From the NCBI RefSeq assembly GCF_025602895.1, contig NW_026516221.1:62001-126000 (forward strand): a stretch of DNA of 64,000 bases. The letters run 5' to 3'. The position numbers and the translations under genes were made by a program. This document shows, piece after piece, positions 20,179 to 32,327 of the stretch. Below the pieces are notes generated by a model. That model saw nothing but the letters and a program-made list of their open reading frames with translations, ran no database searches and was not told the origin of the DNA. How positions within the stretch are numbered: the stretch's first letter is position 1; every line of letters starts with the position of its first letter. The DNA comes from Polychytrium aggregatum (Eukaryota; Chytridiomycota; Chytridiomycetes; Polychytriales).

Positions 20179-20886
20179 TTACAGGCCAAAGTCATTGATG
20201 TTGATAACTCCACCAATCTGGAGCTCAGAGTTCGAGGTGTTGCCGTTATCCGAGACTTGCTCAGAGGAGCGCGCAGGGACCGAGTCGTCGCTGAACATCG
20301 CCGTAAGCAGTTAGTTGCGACCTTCAAGCCACACCGAGCGCGCAGTATGCTGATGGATACGACCATACCCGTTGGCCACATTAACCTGATTTGAATCAGG
20401 CGGAGGAATAGGAGGATCCTGTTGGACACAGACCATCGTTTAGTATGGAGGGACGGGCCCTCTCAGGGACGGACAGCTATTGCTCGCCTGCTTGATCAAT
20501 CCCAGAACACCGAGCCTGCATGGTGTATACAGAGCCCACTGCTAAGCACCGGAGACTTACAACGACTTCGTTCAGAACAGAGCCGACCGAATCGCCGCTG
20601 GAGGAGGCAGCTGTGGGAAACAGCAGGGTCAGTTAGCGTATCGGCTCAGACACATCCACAGATTGCCGCACACTACTCCAAGCCATGGACTGCTTCCAGT
20701 CGTGAACAGCGGCATCAACTTACGGATGCTATCATCGCCATTGGGAGGAGGGAGGAACGAGTCCGCAAACACCGGAATCGGCGAGGCTGCAACCGAAAGG
20801 GAGGTCGAGAACAGGACCGAGCTCAGCCGCGGGCAGCTGGATGCCAAAAGAGCCAGAGCAACAGAGAGCGAGGTTGCCAGACGCAT
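20179..20886 (-). CDS. Small secreted protein, four exons, function unknown
   Basis: Exons 20724-20886, 20561-20610, 20369-20418 and 20179-20290 join in exact phase to 124 codons. Introns begin GTAAGT, GTAAGT and GTATGG and end CACAG, AACAG and TTCAG. The start MRLATSLSVALALLASS is a clear signal peptide. The mature part is short, Ser/Asp/Pro-rich and disordered (DPPIPPPDSNQ, NGDDSVPARSSEQVSDNGN) and ends IGGVININDFGL. No domain recognised; few cysteines. A TATA box lies at 21006-21013. An effector or wall-associated peptide is possible but unproven. Confidence 0.7.
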
Positions 20887-21005
20887 GATGGAACGCGCAA
20901 GCGCAGTATCAAGGAGATGAGAGGGTCTGGGAGGTCGAGGAAGAAAAGGCAATGTCGGGAGAGCCGATGCAGACGCACAGGCTCCATGAGCGTGGGATCT
21001 TTGGG

Positions 21006-21013
21006 CTTTATAC
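21006..21013 (-). promoter_or_regulatory. Candidate TATA box for the secreted-protein gene
   Basis: TATAAAG on the minus strand, about 120 bp upstream of ATG 20886. Confidence 0.45.
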
Positions 21014-21762
21014 CGCTGGTTGTGGGCGACCAAGCGGGCAGATCGGAACCGTTGCCGCAACGCCAGCGCGGCGCGGCTGGTGCTTGGGGGACGGGCGCCC
21101 TGTGCAGGCGTTACGGCGGCGCCAGCGCGTCCACCCGCCGCTTGGCGCAGGGCCGCGTCGCTGTCTCGCGTGCTGTTCCGCCTGGCTGTTCGCTGAGCCG
21201 ACGGCGGCGTCGACGACGACGACGACGACGACAAGACCGACCAGGCTCGGAGCTGGGTGCTCAAGGTCAGGCGGAGCCATGCAGGGCCAGGCATCGGCTC
21301 GGCTGGGTGGCCCATGGGCCGGCATCGCGATCCAAAATTGCAGGGCAGCCCATATGCATGGCAGTGGACTCATGGGCACACAAGCGCGCATCAGAGACAA
21401 CCACACATTTCCTAGACCAGGGCTTCATTTCGTTATATCAGCCAAGGAGAGCACCTGCCGCTCGACTGAGCGATCGACAGGTCCGCAAGTAGTCCTAGCT
21501 TTCAAAGAGCTGCCCAAGCACTTCCGAATCGGCCGTGGCATCAAAGATATCGTTGCGGCCAATGTCAGGGGGTGGGCGCGCAAGCAGCTCCTTCTCGGGC
21601 ACTCGAAGAACAAAACTCGCTTGCTTTTGAAACAGTTTGCTGATCGTCGACTAAGGGCATTCCCCCAAGATATCAGAGATTAGCCTGCAGTCCGAAACAG
21701 CGCCCAGCATATGGGACCACAGAAACTCCAATGATGTTCTGGTCGGCCACATATCCTGAAAA
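21014..21762. other. Intergenic, GC-rich with a (GAC)n run
   Basis: No gene recognised. A GAC/CGA triplet run lies at about 21210-21232. Open frames here are products of GC-rich composition. Confidence 0.5.
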
Positions 21763-24700
21763 CTACCCAGGAGCATGCCTTGTAAGGGCAGCTTTGATCT
21801 GAGGGAAGCGCGGTATCAGACGCTTGTGCATGTGCATTTTTGCTTACCCCGGTGATACTTTGCAGGAAGCCTTGAGTAGCAATCTGCTGTTCTTTGGCGG
21901 TCGTTGCTGCAAGCAGTCGCGACTCAAAAGAGGCAACGGCCTGCTCGTCGGTGTTTGGAAGTGACAGGAAAACTGTAGCCGGCTCTTGAGTCTGGGGTCT
22001 CAGACGCACATACAGCTCCGTGATGAGCGCGATTGCTTGGGGATGCTCTGGCTGATGATAGCCGTCGTGAAGATTCTGGTACCAATTCAACCGATCGCTC
22101 AGTCAGCTGCATAAATTGAGGCACCAGGAGCAGTCCTTTATCTCATGGCTGATACAACGCCTTGACCGGATTGGATCATGGTCGGTACCCGCCGGGGGTT
22201 TGGGGGACACTTCGCTACTCTGCCACAGCCCTTACCTGCAACACAGCTTTCAAAAGCCCGTTTCCAAGAGGGTGGTGGAACTTGGGATCTTTATATGTGG
22301 CCCGCAAAATCCTGATTCCGGTGGTCAGCGCTCGGCTGGCCGCTGCATTGTCGTGATAGGTGATGAGGCGATAGATACTTGACAGAAGGGGCTCGACCAT
22401 CCTCTTCGATAGGACTGGATGTTAGCGGCGAGGCGTTTCGGCAGTGGACTCGAGTGCATCCGGTGGCTCCAATGAATTGGGAAAAAATACTCACAATATT
22501 TTCGATCAAGAAGCGCACGAGTGATTCGTTGGCAAACGCCGCCACTCCTGTCTCAGCCGTATCCTCGGGTCGGTCGATGTCCTCCAGCTCCTCGCGGATC
22601 TTCGATGTTGGTAGAGCAAAGAAGGAGCAGAGCAGCTCCGAGTATGTCCTCGTCAAGTCCCGAAGTAGCTTCTCGAGCACGACCTCGGTCGAAACTTGGT
22701 CCTCCTCGTCCTCGCTACCAAGATAGCCGATTCAGTTCAAACAAGAAGATCGCTGGCAAACTGGGCGACAGCAGACTGGGCGACAGCAGACGTGGGACAC
22801 AATGCTGCAATACTTACTCGTTCGGAGCTACTGCAGGAAGCGCATCTCGCGCCTGCCACTCCATGTCCAGTTTCTGCTGGATAAAGGTCATAACCGAGGG
22901 CAGGAAGCTTCCAAGTACGCTTTGGTACATCTGCGGCGGACAACTTTGAATCAGAGGTCTCAAAAACGCTGGTAGCTGGCAGAAATCAGAGTCGCGGAGG
23001 CAAATTTGCAGAAGAGATCAACATAGAGGCGAAGCGGGAAAGGAAGTTGATGTTAAGGAAATAACAGGTACGGTTGGACGATAGAATCGAGATCAAACCA
23101 AAGTAATGCGTCATCAAGAATATAAAAAGATATCAATCAAGGGCTTCCAGTGTCGGTTGTCCATGAACTCGGCTCCTGCAAGCACATGCGTAACCACGTC
23201 CTGGGTCATTGACAGGTAGTTGTAAAAGTCGAGACCAAAGGATGACAGCAGTCCTAGAGCGGAGTAGCTGAAGATGCAGCACAGCAGTATTAGCTCACGG
23301 TACTGGCTCAAAGCAAATGGGGCAGCTAGCTATCCCGGCAGCAGCGGTACCAGTTTAACATACCTGTATTCGCGCACGGTTGACATCCAAGAGCGAATGT
23401 TGCTGATACGCGAGTCGCTTGCATTTGGATCTGCAAGACTGGGTCTCGTGTGGCTTGAGGAGCCTGCTATCAAAGTCTATTAATCCTTTCCGTTCGGCAA
23501 AGACTTTCCCCCGACCCGCTTGATCTACCCCTTGTGGACCGGTTACCCACCCCTCAGCATACACGGATCTACGTGGCCCCTCCTTTGACCCACACCAGAG
23601 CGGCCCATACGCCCGCTCTGTCTGCACAACTTGCCCCACAGCCACAGTGTCCGACGTACCCATTATGGCCAGCTTCTCAGCATCGGCTATGTCGAATATT
23701 CCGGCGGCATAAACTGGGATGCGCTGTCTTATTGGAGGGCACCACAGTTCATTGATTCCGCTGGTCGTGATTGGGGTATGTAATCGTGTCAAAAGTGGCA
23801 ACTTGTCGATATACACATACCACATGTGCTGGGATGCGCTCGCACACGGGACTTACTGAAGAACAGCGCAAATGCCCGGGAGCATTCTGCTATAGTATGG
23901 CGTCCAGAGTTGGCAAAGACCTGTCGATCGTTCGGGACTTGACTGCAACGGATCACGAGTTAGATGGGAACCGATGTTGCCCAAGGGCCACACGCAACAA
24001 CCAGTATTGATGCTCATCCTACCTTCATACAAAGTACTGTCCTTTTGAGCAGCCTTACAATCGTGTGTAAAGTGCCCTTGAGCTGGATGGCCAACAGAGT
24101 GTACAGTTATTTACGACTGTCGCTCACTGTCAAGGGCCAATGGCGATCTCTTATAATGGCATATTGGGTGGGAATATGTTGGACTTACCAACAGAGCATC
24201 TCCGTGGATACCGGATCCCTGGCCTGCCAAAGGATTATATGCAAGGTCAGCGTTATCGCCTAGGCCAGTTGCTCAAAGGCTAAACTCGCAAGCTTGGGCA
24301 CTGGCGCTCTGTGTACCTTGAACATCCAGGGAGTCCATTCCGAGGAGCCGATACAACTCCTCGCCACTTGATAAAGCTCCGACTGAAATAGTCTCGGCCC
24401 AGACTTTGATACAAGGATCCATGATTTGGTTCCACAGGTACGTTCTTTGGGCTGGCTCGATCGAACTGTAGAAGCTGACGTAGCAATTGAATGGATTGCA
24501 TTGAGTTTTGGCTATGGAACTACCCAAGTCGATCGCAGAGCGAACTGCAGAAGGTCGATACTCAAAATGACCCAAGCCTACATAATTGATGCCTTGAACT
24601 CGTGGAGAAGCGTTTTTTCGACCAAAGTCACCGCGGGACTCGATATCAAGCCGTCGACAGCCGCAGCAATGTCGGGATAAAGGCCCTGGGTCGCATCATA

Positions 24701-27700
24701 GTCAAATATGAGCGCGATGAGCCAGCATTACAGCGGCTCGGAATCAGATCGCCCTTTAGAACAAGATGGGGACCTACCATCAAGGCGTCGGGCATGGCCG
24801 TGCCAACACGCACCAAGCAGGAAGCTGCTTTGACTCGGAGTTCAAATGTCTCATCACGCAGAGGCCTTCCTGCAGCTACATTATCGACTTCGTCGACCAT
24901 CACAAAGCTCACAAAGGTGAAGAGCTATCGAAGCGGCGGGTAAGAACCAGGTACAAGCTCGCAAGCATTCGGCCCGTAAGCAAAGCTGGAGCACCTAAGG
25001 CGCAGGAGTATCGTTGGGAAGGGAACACACCTTGTGAAGTGCCTTTAACAAATGCTCTCTGCTACTGCCCAGTACGTCGACAAGAGACGCGATCATTGAC
25101 AGCTGGACCTTTGTTATGCGCGGATCCTGAAGGAGTTGAAGTACATTCATCGTTAGAAGGCATACCCACACTGCTCAAGGTGTGGCAAAGAGGTCATGGG
25201 AAACTGACAGTATCCGGTCGTTCCATTCGCGCTAGTTGTCATGGCAGAAGAGAATGAGTCGCACCATGTACTCGTATGTGATAAGCATGTCACAGAGCTT
25301 CGTCATATAGTTTCGTATCTCAAAGGCGTCCTAGATCGAGGGTGACGACAACCGCGCGTCAGTGTATCAGCTCAGAACCAGGTATTGAGTTTTGCAAATA
25401 CCGTCCGGGTTAGAGCTAGCTTATTGCTGGTCTTGACGAGGGTCGCAACCATAAGGACAACTAGCCGGCTTGCCAGATATTACCTTGGAGTCGCCAAATA
25501 TGGCGTCCTTTGAAAGGGCCGAGACAATCGACTCCAGAACGACACACAAGTTTTGGAAACGAAGATAATACTTTGAATCTCCACGGCAATATCCCAGCGC
25601 TTCGTTGGAAAGAGCGGCGGTTGGCGGTAAAGGTCAGTCACACGAGCTGAAATTCGCGGTTGTGTGATTCTGGGCAATTCATCGCCTATCGTCCCTTCAC
25701 CAGCTGCCCTATCAACGACATTTGATATGCTCAACATACCGTTGAGCTCGCTTGGGCTCGGCTTATCGGTCATTATGGCACTGATCTCAGAGCAGATCCA
25801 CAAAAACGTAGCGGACGGCTGGCATGCAAAGCACGCGATGCATTGAGCGAGTTTCAGTGCGGTTAGGCTCGTGCATACCAGCAACAGCTTGATGTCGCGC
25901 GTTCCTCCTGGGAAGGCGATAGATCCGTACCTCAAGCTGAACTGCTTGCTTGATGATCTCCAGGCATTTCATCCGAAAGGAGCTTGCAAATTGAAAGTAC
26001 TCCCCAGCAGTATCAAAATCAATTTGATTGTAGTGCTCAGACGCCTCTGTGAGATTTGCTTGGTTCGTCTGGCCAAGAATATAGTATCACAGGATGTACT
26101 ATGTTGGCAGCGACGTCGCACAACCGTCCACTAAAATGCAACCGCTAGTGTCCGAAGAGCATTGATCGTTTCGACCAACACGTACCAGGAGCAGTTTCTG
26201 CGGAATGCCGCCCAGTAACTTCGAGATGCAAGCCAGCACTTGAGGCGACTATCGGCCAGCCAGCGCGCGCAATATGCACACCGAGAAATTGGTCAACGGA
26301 ACACATAGAAGCGTTAGTATATGGATCATAGCCAATCCAATCGCAGCGATCGAGGTATTCGCTGTCATCGAGATGGTCACCATGCTGATCGCGAGAAAGT
26401 GGAATGAAAAGCGGTGCCACCGCCAATCCATAGGAGCATATATCCGAGATTGAACGGGTCCTCGCACTGTGTCGACACATTAAAAGCGAGATTTTTCGCC
26501 GCTCTGAAGGAGGAGAGCCCTGCCCGCTCTGCGTCAATCAAAATGGCAATTTTCGTCAACAAAGATGGGTTCTAAGGTACCTTTTTGAAGTATGTGTGCT
26601 TGAGAAAATCCGGCCACAAATAAGCTGCACTCGATGCAACCAAGAGGGATGGATGATCGAAAACCACCATCAACATGGCCAAATAGCTGGCAGAGCAAAG
26701 TTCGAGATGGAGTTAACAGGCCATATATACTCCACCCCTGAGAGACAGTCTGCAGAGCAAGTGCACTATCACCTTTCAAATAGAGGCGGCGTTGAGTCGT
26801 TCTTCTTGATACAGATCTGGCGCTCGCCAACCGCCACCAGTGCCTATTGATAGAATGGGTGAGTAGCTGATTCGTTGTGCCGAGGCGTATTCGCGCCCAG
26901 ACGGATGTGCCTCTACCTGCGCCAAGCGCTTCAAGAAAGGGTAGTTGTCCTCGGACACGAGCAATGTCTGCTGCAGTATGTCGATGCTGTTGATATCCTG
27001 CGAGCCGTGTGCGCTCGTCCAGGCCTTGGCCATGATCCCCAGATTGTTGTCGACAAAAACAGGTTTCAAAATGGCAAAGTATCGATTCTCGTCGGCCAAA
27101 TTGATGTTTTTGGAAAACAGCACGAGCAAACACTCGACTGCCCCCTGTTCCGGTCGCGAGAGATGCGGATGGTAGCGACAGCGGTGACGGTTAGAGCAGT
27201 GCTCATTTGTGCAGACTCGCCCGGCATCTGTTGCATGGTGTGCTTCATACCATCCTGATTGAACGCGACGTGGAAAGAAGGAGTGGGCACACTCTAGACG
27301 CAACTTCGGCCTCGATTATAGATCTGTTGAAGAAGGCGCATTCGCATCGGAGCCGGATTAATTCCCGCATAGCCGTAGGCGCCTTAAGCTCGCCTCTCCC
27401 ATCCGACGTCCCTCAACGTATGCTAAGCTTAAACCGATGCTGGTGTCCAGGTCTACAGAGCCAAAAACCGACAGTACCGGCTGGCTCAACAGAACAATAT
27501 ACTCTTACCTCAGCCATACCCAATCGAGAAACACAACGACCGTGTTTAAATGGCGGACCAGGAGACACTCGACCATGCTTGAATCGGCGTTTTGAATCGC
27601 AGTCTTTGATAGTGGCAGAGGGTATGCGGCATTTCAATATAAATCTCCGTGCAGCACAAACATCGGTGCCATGGACTGTTTGCTGCACACCGATAGAGAA

Positions 27701-29142
27701 TGCACTGTTTGCATTGATCGAGTCCGATTTACCAGATTATGCCATTGCTCATGAAGCTGCGCGCAGGCCGTGGTCCATTTGTTGAGCCATCCTACATTCT
27801 GAGGATTGGTTTGCATGTACTTGAAGAGAAGCTCCATATCTGTCCGTCCCGCAGGCTTTGGCGGGGCTCCGTTCGCCTCGGCAGCCTTTTGCTCCTGGTA
27901 TGACAAATGACTGGACTGAATGATCCCACTGCTCATGCTCACCGAGAGCATGATGGCAGTCAGCTCTCTCTTCCTGAGCTCAGCCACAGCATCTTCGTAA
28001 ATGAACACGTCCTCGGCCAAAGATCGATAGATCATGAGACTCAGCTCTTGCGTGGTAGGCTGGGAAGGCCCCGTTGTTGATCGAGAAATGGAAATGGAAA
28101 TGGATGAGACTCTGCAGTGTCCAAATGCTCGGCCGGCACACAAGCGTTGAATATGTCGTGACCCACAGCCCAGCGTGAGCGACTCGCGCAACCGAGCCAA
28201 CGGCAACAGATGGTGCAGTAAGGCTTGAGGCAATCGATCCAAAGCCGGGCACCCAAGCAGAAGCGATCATTGGCCTACCGAATCCCGATACAACTCTTGG
28301 ATCAAAAGGTCCATATCCGGCCACTCCCACGGCCACTGGCGCTTGGCGATCTCCACAAAGATGCGGACGATTTTCTCTTTGATAAAGTTTTTCTCGAATT
28401 CGATTCCTTTGGTGCCCTGTATGGCGAAAATGGATGTCACTGTGGGTGCCACCGTGATCCCAAGCCGCAATAGCCGATCGGTGACTGATCCGGACAGGAT
28501 ATCGTGATCCGGGGTAGACAAGGCACAGACCCGCTTGCGTTTGCACGATCAAAGAAGATCGAGGAGTATTTAACTCCTCCTCTCCATATAGAGGGACGCT
28601 TACGGCTTTGACGAGATCAATTGACATCTCCCGGAGTTTCAGTTTGGTTGGATCATCGTAGTTGTCCCATTTGTACCGAACGGCATCCTCGAGCATGGAG
28701 AGGCCGAGGTGGCGAACGGTGTCGCTCTGTCCGCTAGACCGATGGGCCAAATAGTGGCCATAGAGTGGCGCATTTGTATCGTGCTTCAGGTCCTCGCAAA
28801 ACTACATCCGCAGGGATTACCATGTGGTCAGCGGTCAAATAGCGCCTGCACTCGGCATGGCCCCAAGTAAAGCAATGCGCATGCTTCCATCGAGTTGGGC
28901 ATGCCTACGAACATACCGACTCCGCGGTCTTGCGCTGTTCGTGGCTCGCAAGCGGGCTGTAGATGACCTCGACGGCCTCCACGATACGAGCGATTGCTGG
29001 AGATGGGGATTGAGTGGGACGTGATGGACGATGCTATAAGCACAAGAGCAGCACGACAGCGCACCGGAACGAGATCTGAGACAGCGGGATAGGGCATGCG
29101 TTTGGACTGCTTCTGTGCTGCCACTATACCAGGGAGGTCCAT
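21763..29142 (-). CDS. XPO5: Exportin-5 / Msn5-family nuclear export receptor, intron-rich
   Basis: A karyopherin-beta that carries cargo out of the nucleus with Ran-GTP. The start is a 13-nt exon (29130-29142, MDLP plus one base), spliced to IARIVEAVEVIYSPLASHEQ (about 28950-29010), then FCEDLKHDTNAPLYGHYL and DTVRHLGLSMLEDAVRYKW (about 28610-28800). The importin-N signature FIKEKIVRIFVEIAKRQWPW follows (about 28320-28400), then QELSLMIYRSLAEDVFIYED (about 28000), further HEAT-repeat exons such as GAVECLLVLFSKNINLADEN (about 27100) and MLEKLLRDLTRTYSELL (about 22640), and a last exon ending IKAALTRHAPG at TAG 21763-21765. Block order matches exportin-5. Total span 7.4 kb; exons between about 22.7 and 27 kb were not all delimited. 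Confidence 0.88.
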
Positions 29143-29443
29143 CCTGTTGCTGTTGCTTCCTGCGCGGCGATCGAAGCCAAGCGCGATGGGCTGGCTGACC
29201 TCACGGGCTGGAAATGGGAAGCGGGCTGGCAGATTGCTGGCCGGCGAGCTGCGCGCAACCAATGTTGCCTTTTCCATCCCAAAGAGGTTTCATCACCAGC
29301 GATCCAGACGCGGAGGCAAGTCACCCAATGAACGTAGATAGGATACTGTCCCGTTTCGGGTAGTATAGGGGTATATGAGGGGCTATATTGCGATCTGAGC
29401 AGGCTTTACTCGCTCATGCTATACCCCCTCGCTGCGGTGCTGG

Positions 29444-31345
29444 CTACGGACGAGAGCACCATCTCTGGAACTGGCATGTGGCATCGAGGTATCTGTGTTG
29501 TCCCATCCACCAAAGAGACAATTAGTTTCGTCATTGTCGCAAAGTCGGAGAAAGGCAGTGCAAGGCAGCATCGACACTTGCACAGAGTCTGCCCAAGCAG
29601 CACTCCCCAAAACCAACAGCAGTAGTATCACAGAGCATGCACCTAGTATACTTCTGTAGGACCGATGGTCTAGCTCTGATTTCAAGGTTGTGACGGATAT
29701 CTCGCACCGTGACATAGACAGGGTCTCTCGGCTCCAAGACGACGGTGATCCCATCATCAAAAATGCCGTAGATTTTACCATTCATCCGCAGCTCGAAGAC
29801 GCCGATGTTGCAAACCGAGACCTGGCGCGCAACTGTACTGTCTGTGCGGTAGCCATCCGAGTCGGTGTTTGGATGTAGGATGGTATCATGTTCGATGTAT
29901 CGGCCTCTACCGAGCTGGAGGGAGGGTGGCCGCTCTGCATGATTTTGCAAGGGGTAGAGGGCTTGATGGTGCGCATATTGATACAGCCAAAGTCCTTTGT
30001 CGAGAATGATTCGGAGTGGATAGCTGGAGTCCCAAGCGCAATCAATCAGCACCCGAGACTTGCTTGTATCAGCCGTAGCTCTGACCGATTGGAAACGACG
30101 AAGCAGAGGGCATTGGATGCAGAGACGAAAAGATTCTCTCACCATATGCCACCGCGATAGTTTCGGACTCGTTCAAATGCATGCCGGCTGGAAACGGCGT
30201 ACATGGTTCCTTCTTTGATGGCGTTCGGATCGGACCGGGCTTCGTCATTGGTGAAGAGGGTGGCAAACTCAAAGTCGCTGGATATATCCAAAACGGCACC
30301 ATCAAAATGAAGCATGGCCTCTATCGACACTTGGTTCTCGTGGTACAGTGCCGTCAGCGTGAATTCGGAATAGGTGATATGCCTGATGGCTTTAGGATGG
30401 TTGCCTTTGGTGTTGGCATGTCGCGAGGCGTTGAAGCGTGCATTGTTCGAGTGCGAAGCCTCGACATTACAATTGGATCGAGGCAGATGGATCACGACAT
30501 AGGGGAGCTGCTCGAGATGGGAGGCGATGGGGCACGGCGTCTCGATGCCGCACATGTTTTGGGCCAGCCAAAGTGGATAGCGCCAGCAAGGGGGGAACTG
30601 GGAAACTAGAAAGACTTGCTCGATCCAGACATAGGAGCAGTGGTCTCCAGGTTGGTCCTTCAGAACGAGTGCCGACTCGGGCCTCGAAGGGCCGAGCAGA
30701 ACTTGCACGGGGTAAGATATGCGGAATGCTCGTCGATGGGGCATGAGCCCAAGCGTGCAGAGCCCATCGATGCTCCGAAGTCGACATTCGCCATCGGCGG
30801 TTGATGAAATCCAAGTATCGAGAAGCGAAGAGCGAGGCGTCGGCCAGCGGGCATACTCGAAGGCTTCGCTAACCTAAAATCGACAACATTCGGGCATCAA
30901 TGTCTGACGGATACTAGGTGATTCCTGACGGTGGTGCCGCTCTTGCCAGCATTGCGACCAGACAGAGGCCCATGGCCACAGTCGGAGAAATGCGCCGTAC
31001 CTGGAGCCAGCGTCGAGGGGCATAGCTGTTTGGGAGCAGTGAGTGCACCAGAAAAGGGGACTCGTGATGCCTTTCCTTGAACTCCAGGGCCTCCTGCAGC
31101 ATTGGAATCCATTGCGACGGGACCGAGGTGGTTATGTGGCGGGTGACAGGTGGCTCGGCCGGTGGCCGAAACGGTCCTTCGATGATCGTGATAGCACCCG
31201 ACGGGGAAAGATGCAGCGAGTAGTCGTCATCGGTGGGATAGTCCGCTTCAGATCGAAGGGGTGGGTGCCGCTGGGGCAGGCTGAAGTCAAGCTGGATCGA
31301 CTGGTCGCAGAAGGCGAAGATCGCCCGGGTGGTATGTGGCTTCAT
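29444..31345 (-). CDS. C5orf34-like protein
   Basis: ATG 31345 starts MKPHTTRAIFAFCDQSIQLD; exon 1 is 31001-31345 (phase 0, donor GTACGG). A middle exon (about 30150-30740) contains CSYVWIEQVFLVSQFPPCW followed by RYPLWLAQN, corresponding to the conserved C-Y-W-V-x-Q block of the animal family. A third (end 29652) contains SVCNIGVFELRMNGKIYGIF followed by DDGITVVLE. The last exon 29444-29492 encodes KYLDATCQFQRWCSRP and a stop, matching the family's conserved C-terminal RYV...WCRRL end. The protein's molecular role is unknown. Some inner exon edges are approximate. Confidence 0.75.
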
Positions 31346-31432
31346 GATCGAGCACAGGACCAGGACGATCGGAGTGGGCGGGCTGGATCGGTTGTCAGGC
31401 GACGCGACCTGGTCCTCGCCAACCGAGACAGC

Positions 31433-31493
31433 ACCGAGGCAGCACCGAGGCAGTACCGAGGCAGTACCGAGGCAGTACCGAGGCAGTACCGAG
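31433..31493. repeat. 11-bp tandem repeat in the divergent promoter (ACCGAGGCAGT)n
   Basis: Five and a half copies of ACCGAGGCAG(T/C), between the C5orf34-like start (31345) and the COX19 start (31668). Confidence 0.9.
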
Positions 31494-31667
31494 AGCGCGT
31501 CCCTGTCCTCGCTCGGGTGCGACGGGGCATGTGTCCGCCAGTCATGTGTCGGGCTGCGCTTTTGCTTTTTCTGGACAGCGGCTCGTCCCCGCTTGCTGTG
31601 GCTCTGGTTGATTCGATCACCACCGCCCCGAAGCAACTGTTCGCCGCGCAGAGCCACCTCGTTCAGA

Positions 31668-32327
31668 ATGTCGATGGGATCAAGGTTTGTTTGCCACTCG
31701 TGCACCGGAGCAGCCTGCCGGCATTTGCGTTGGCTGCGTCTGTCCTCCACCAGGACAGCGAGACGATCGTGCATGTACAGACAGCGCCCTCATACGGGTT
31801 TGCTCTTTGGCCACCCATCCATCCGCGGCAGCTGGCAGCAATTCTCAAGGTCAGTTCCACCTGAGCGTGGAAGCTTCCCCCTCGACTTCCATGCGCTGTG
31901 CAAGGACAATGCGCTCAAGTACATGAAGTGCCTGAAGGAAAACCAAGGAAACAGCTCGGCCTGCCGTGAGATGACCAAGCTCTATCTTGAATGCCGCATG
32001 GCAAAGTACGTAACTGGATCCTCAGCCGGGCTCTGGCACTGTGCGTTTGCCCTTCGGGCGGAGCGTTTCGTCGGCAATCACACAGAGTCGCGGACTCGCA
32101 CGAGACGACCGGCTGAGTCGCAAGGACGACCAATTGGCAATCGCATCCACCCACCGACATTCCCAACTGACGCCATTTCATGATGCTTGCTCCGCGATGG
32201 CTCCACGGCAATGTCATCACGTTGGCCCGAAAGCAAACTCATGGACAGAGACAGCCTGGCGAACCTGGGCTTTAGCGAGGATGTCACCAAGCCAGATCAG
32301 CCCAAGGCATCATCAAAAGCACCCTAG
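31668..32327 (+). CDS. COX19: COX19, twin CX9C copper/cytochrome c oxidase assembly factor
   Basis: Exons 31668-31684, 31850-32005 and 32234-32327 join in phase to 88 residues. The first exon is only 17 nt (MSMGS plus two bases). PPERGSFPLDF is the typical COX19 start. Both twin motifs are exact: CKDNALKYMKC and CREMTKLYLEC, each C-X9-C, oxidised by the Mia40 route in the mitochondrial intermembrane space. ECRMANKLMDRDSLANLGF follows, as in the family. COX19 works in copper delivery to cytochrome c oxidase. It is divergent from the C5orf34-like gene. Confidence 0.92.

Noticed and set aside
20422-21492. 356-codon Arg-rich plus-strand frame
   Set aside because: Opposite the spliced secreted-protein gene and its promoter; Arg/Gln-rich shadow.
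30181-30609. 142-codon plus-strand frame inside the C5orf34-like gene
   Set aside because: The minus strand here carries conserved family blocks; the plus frame is their mirror.
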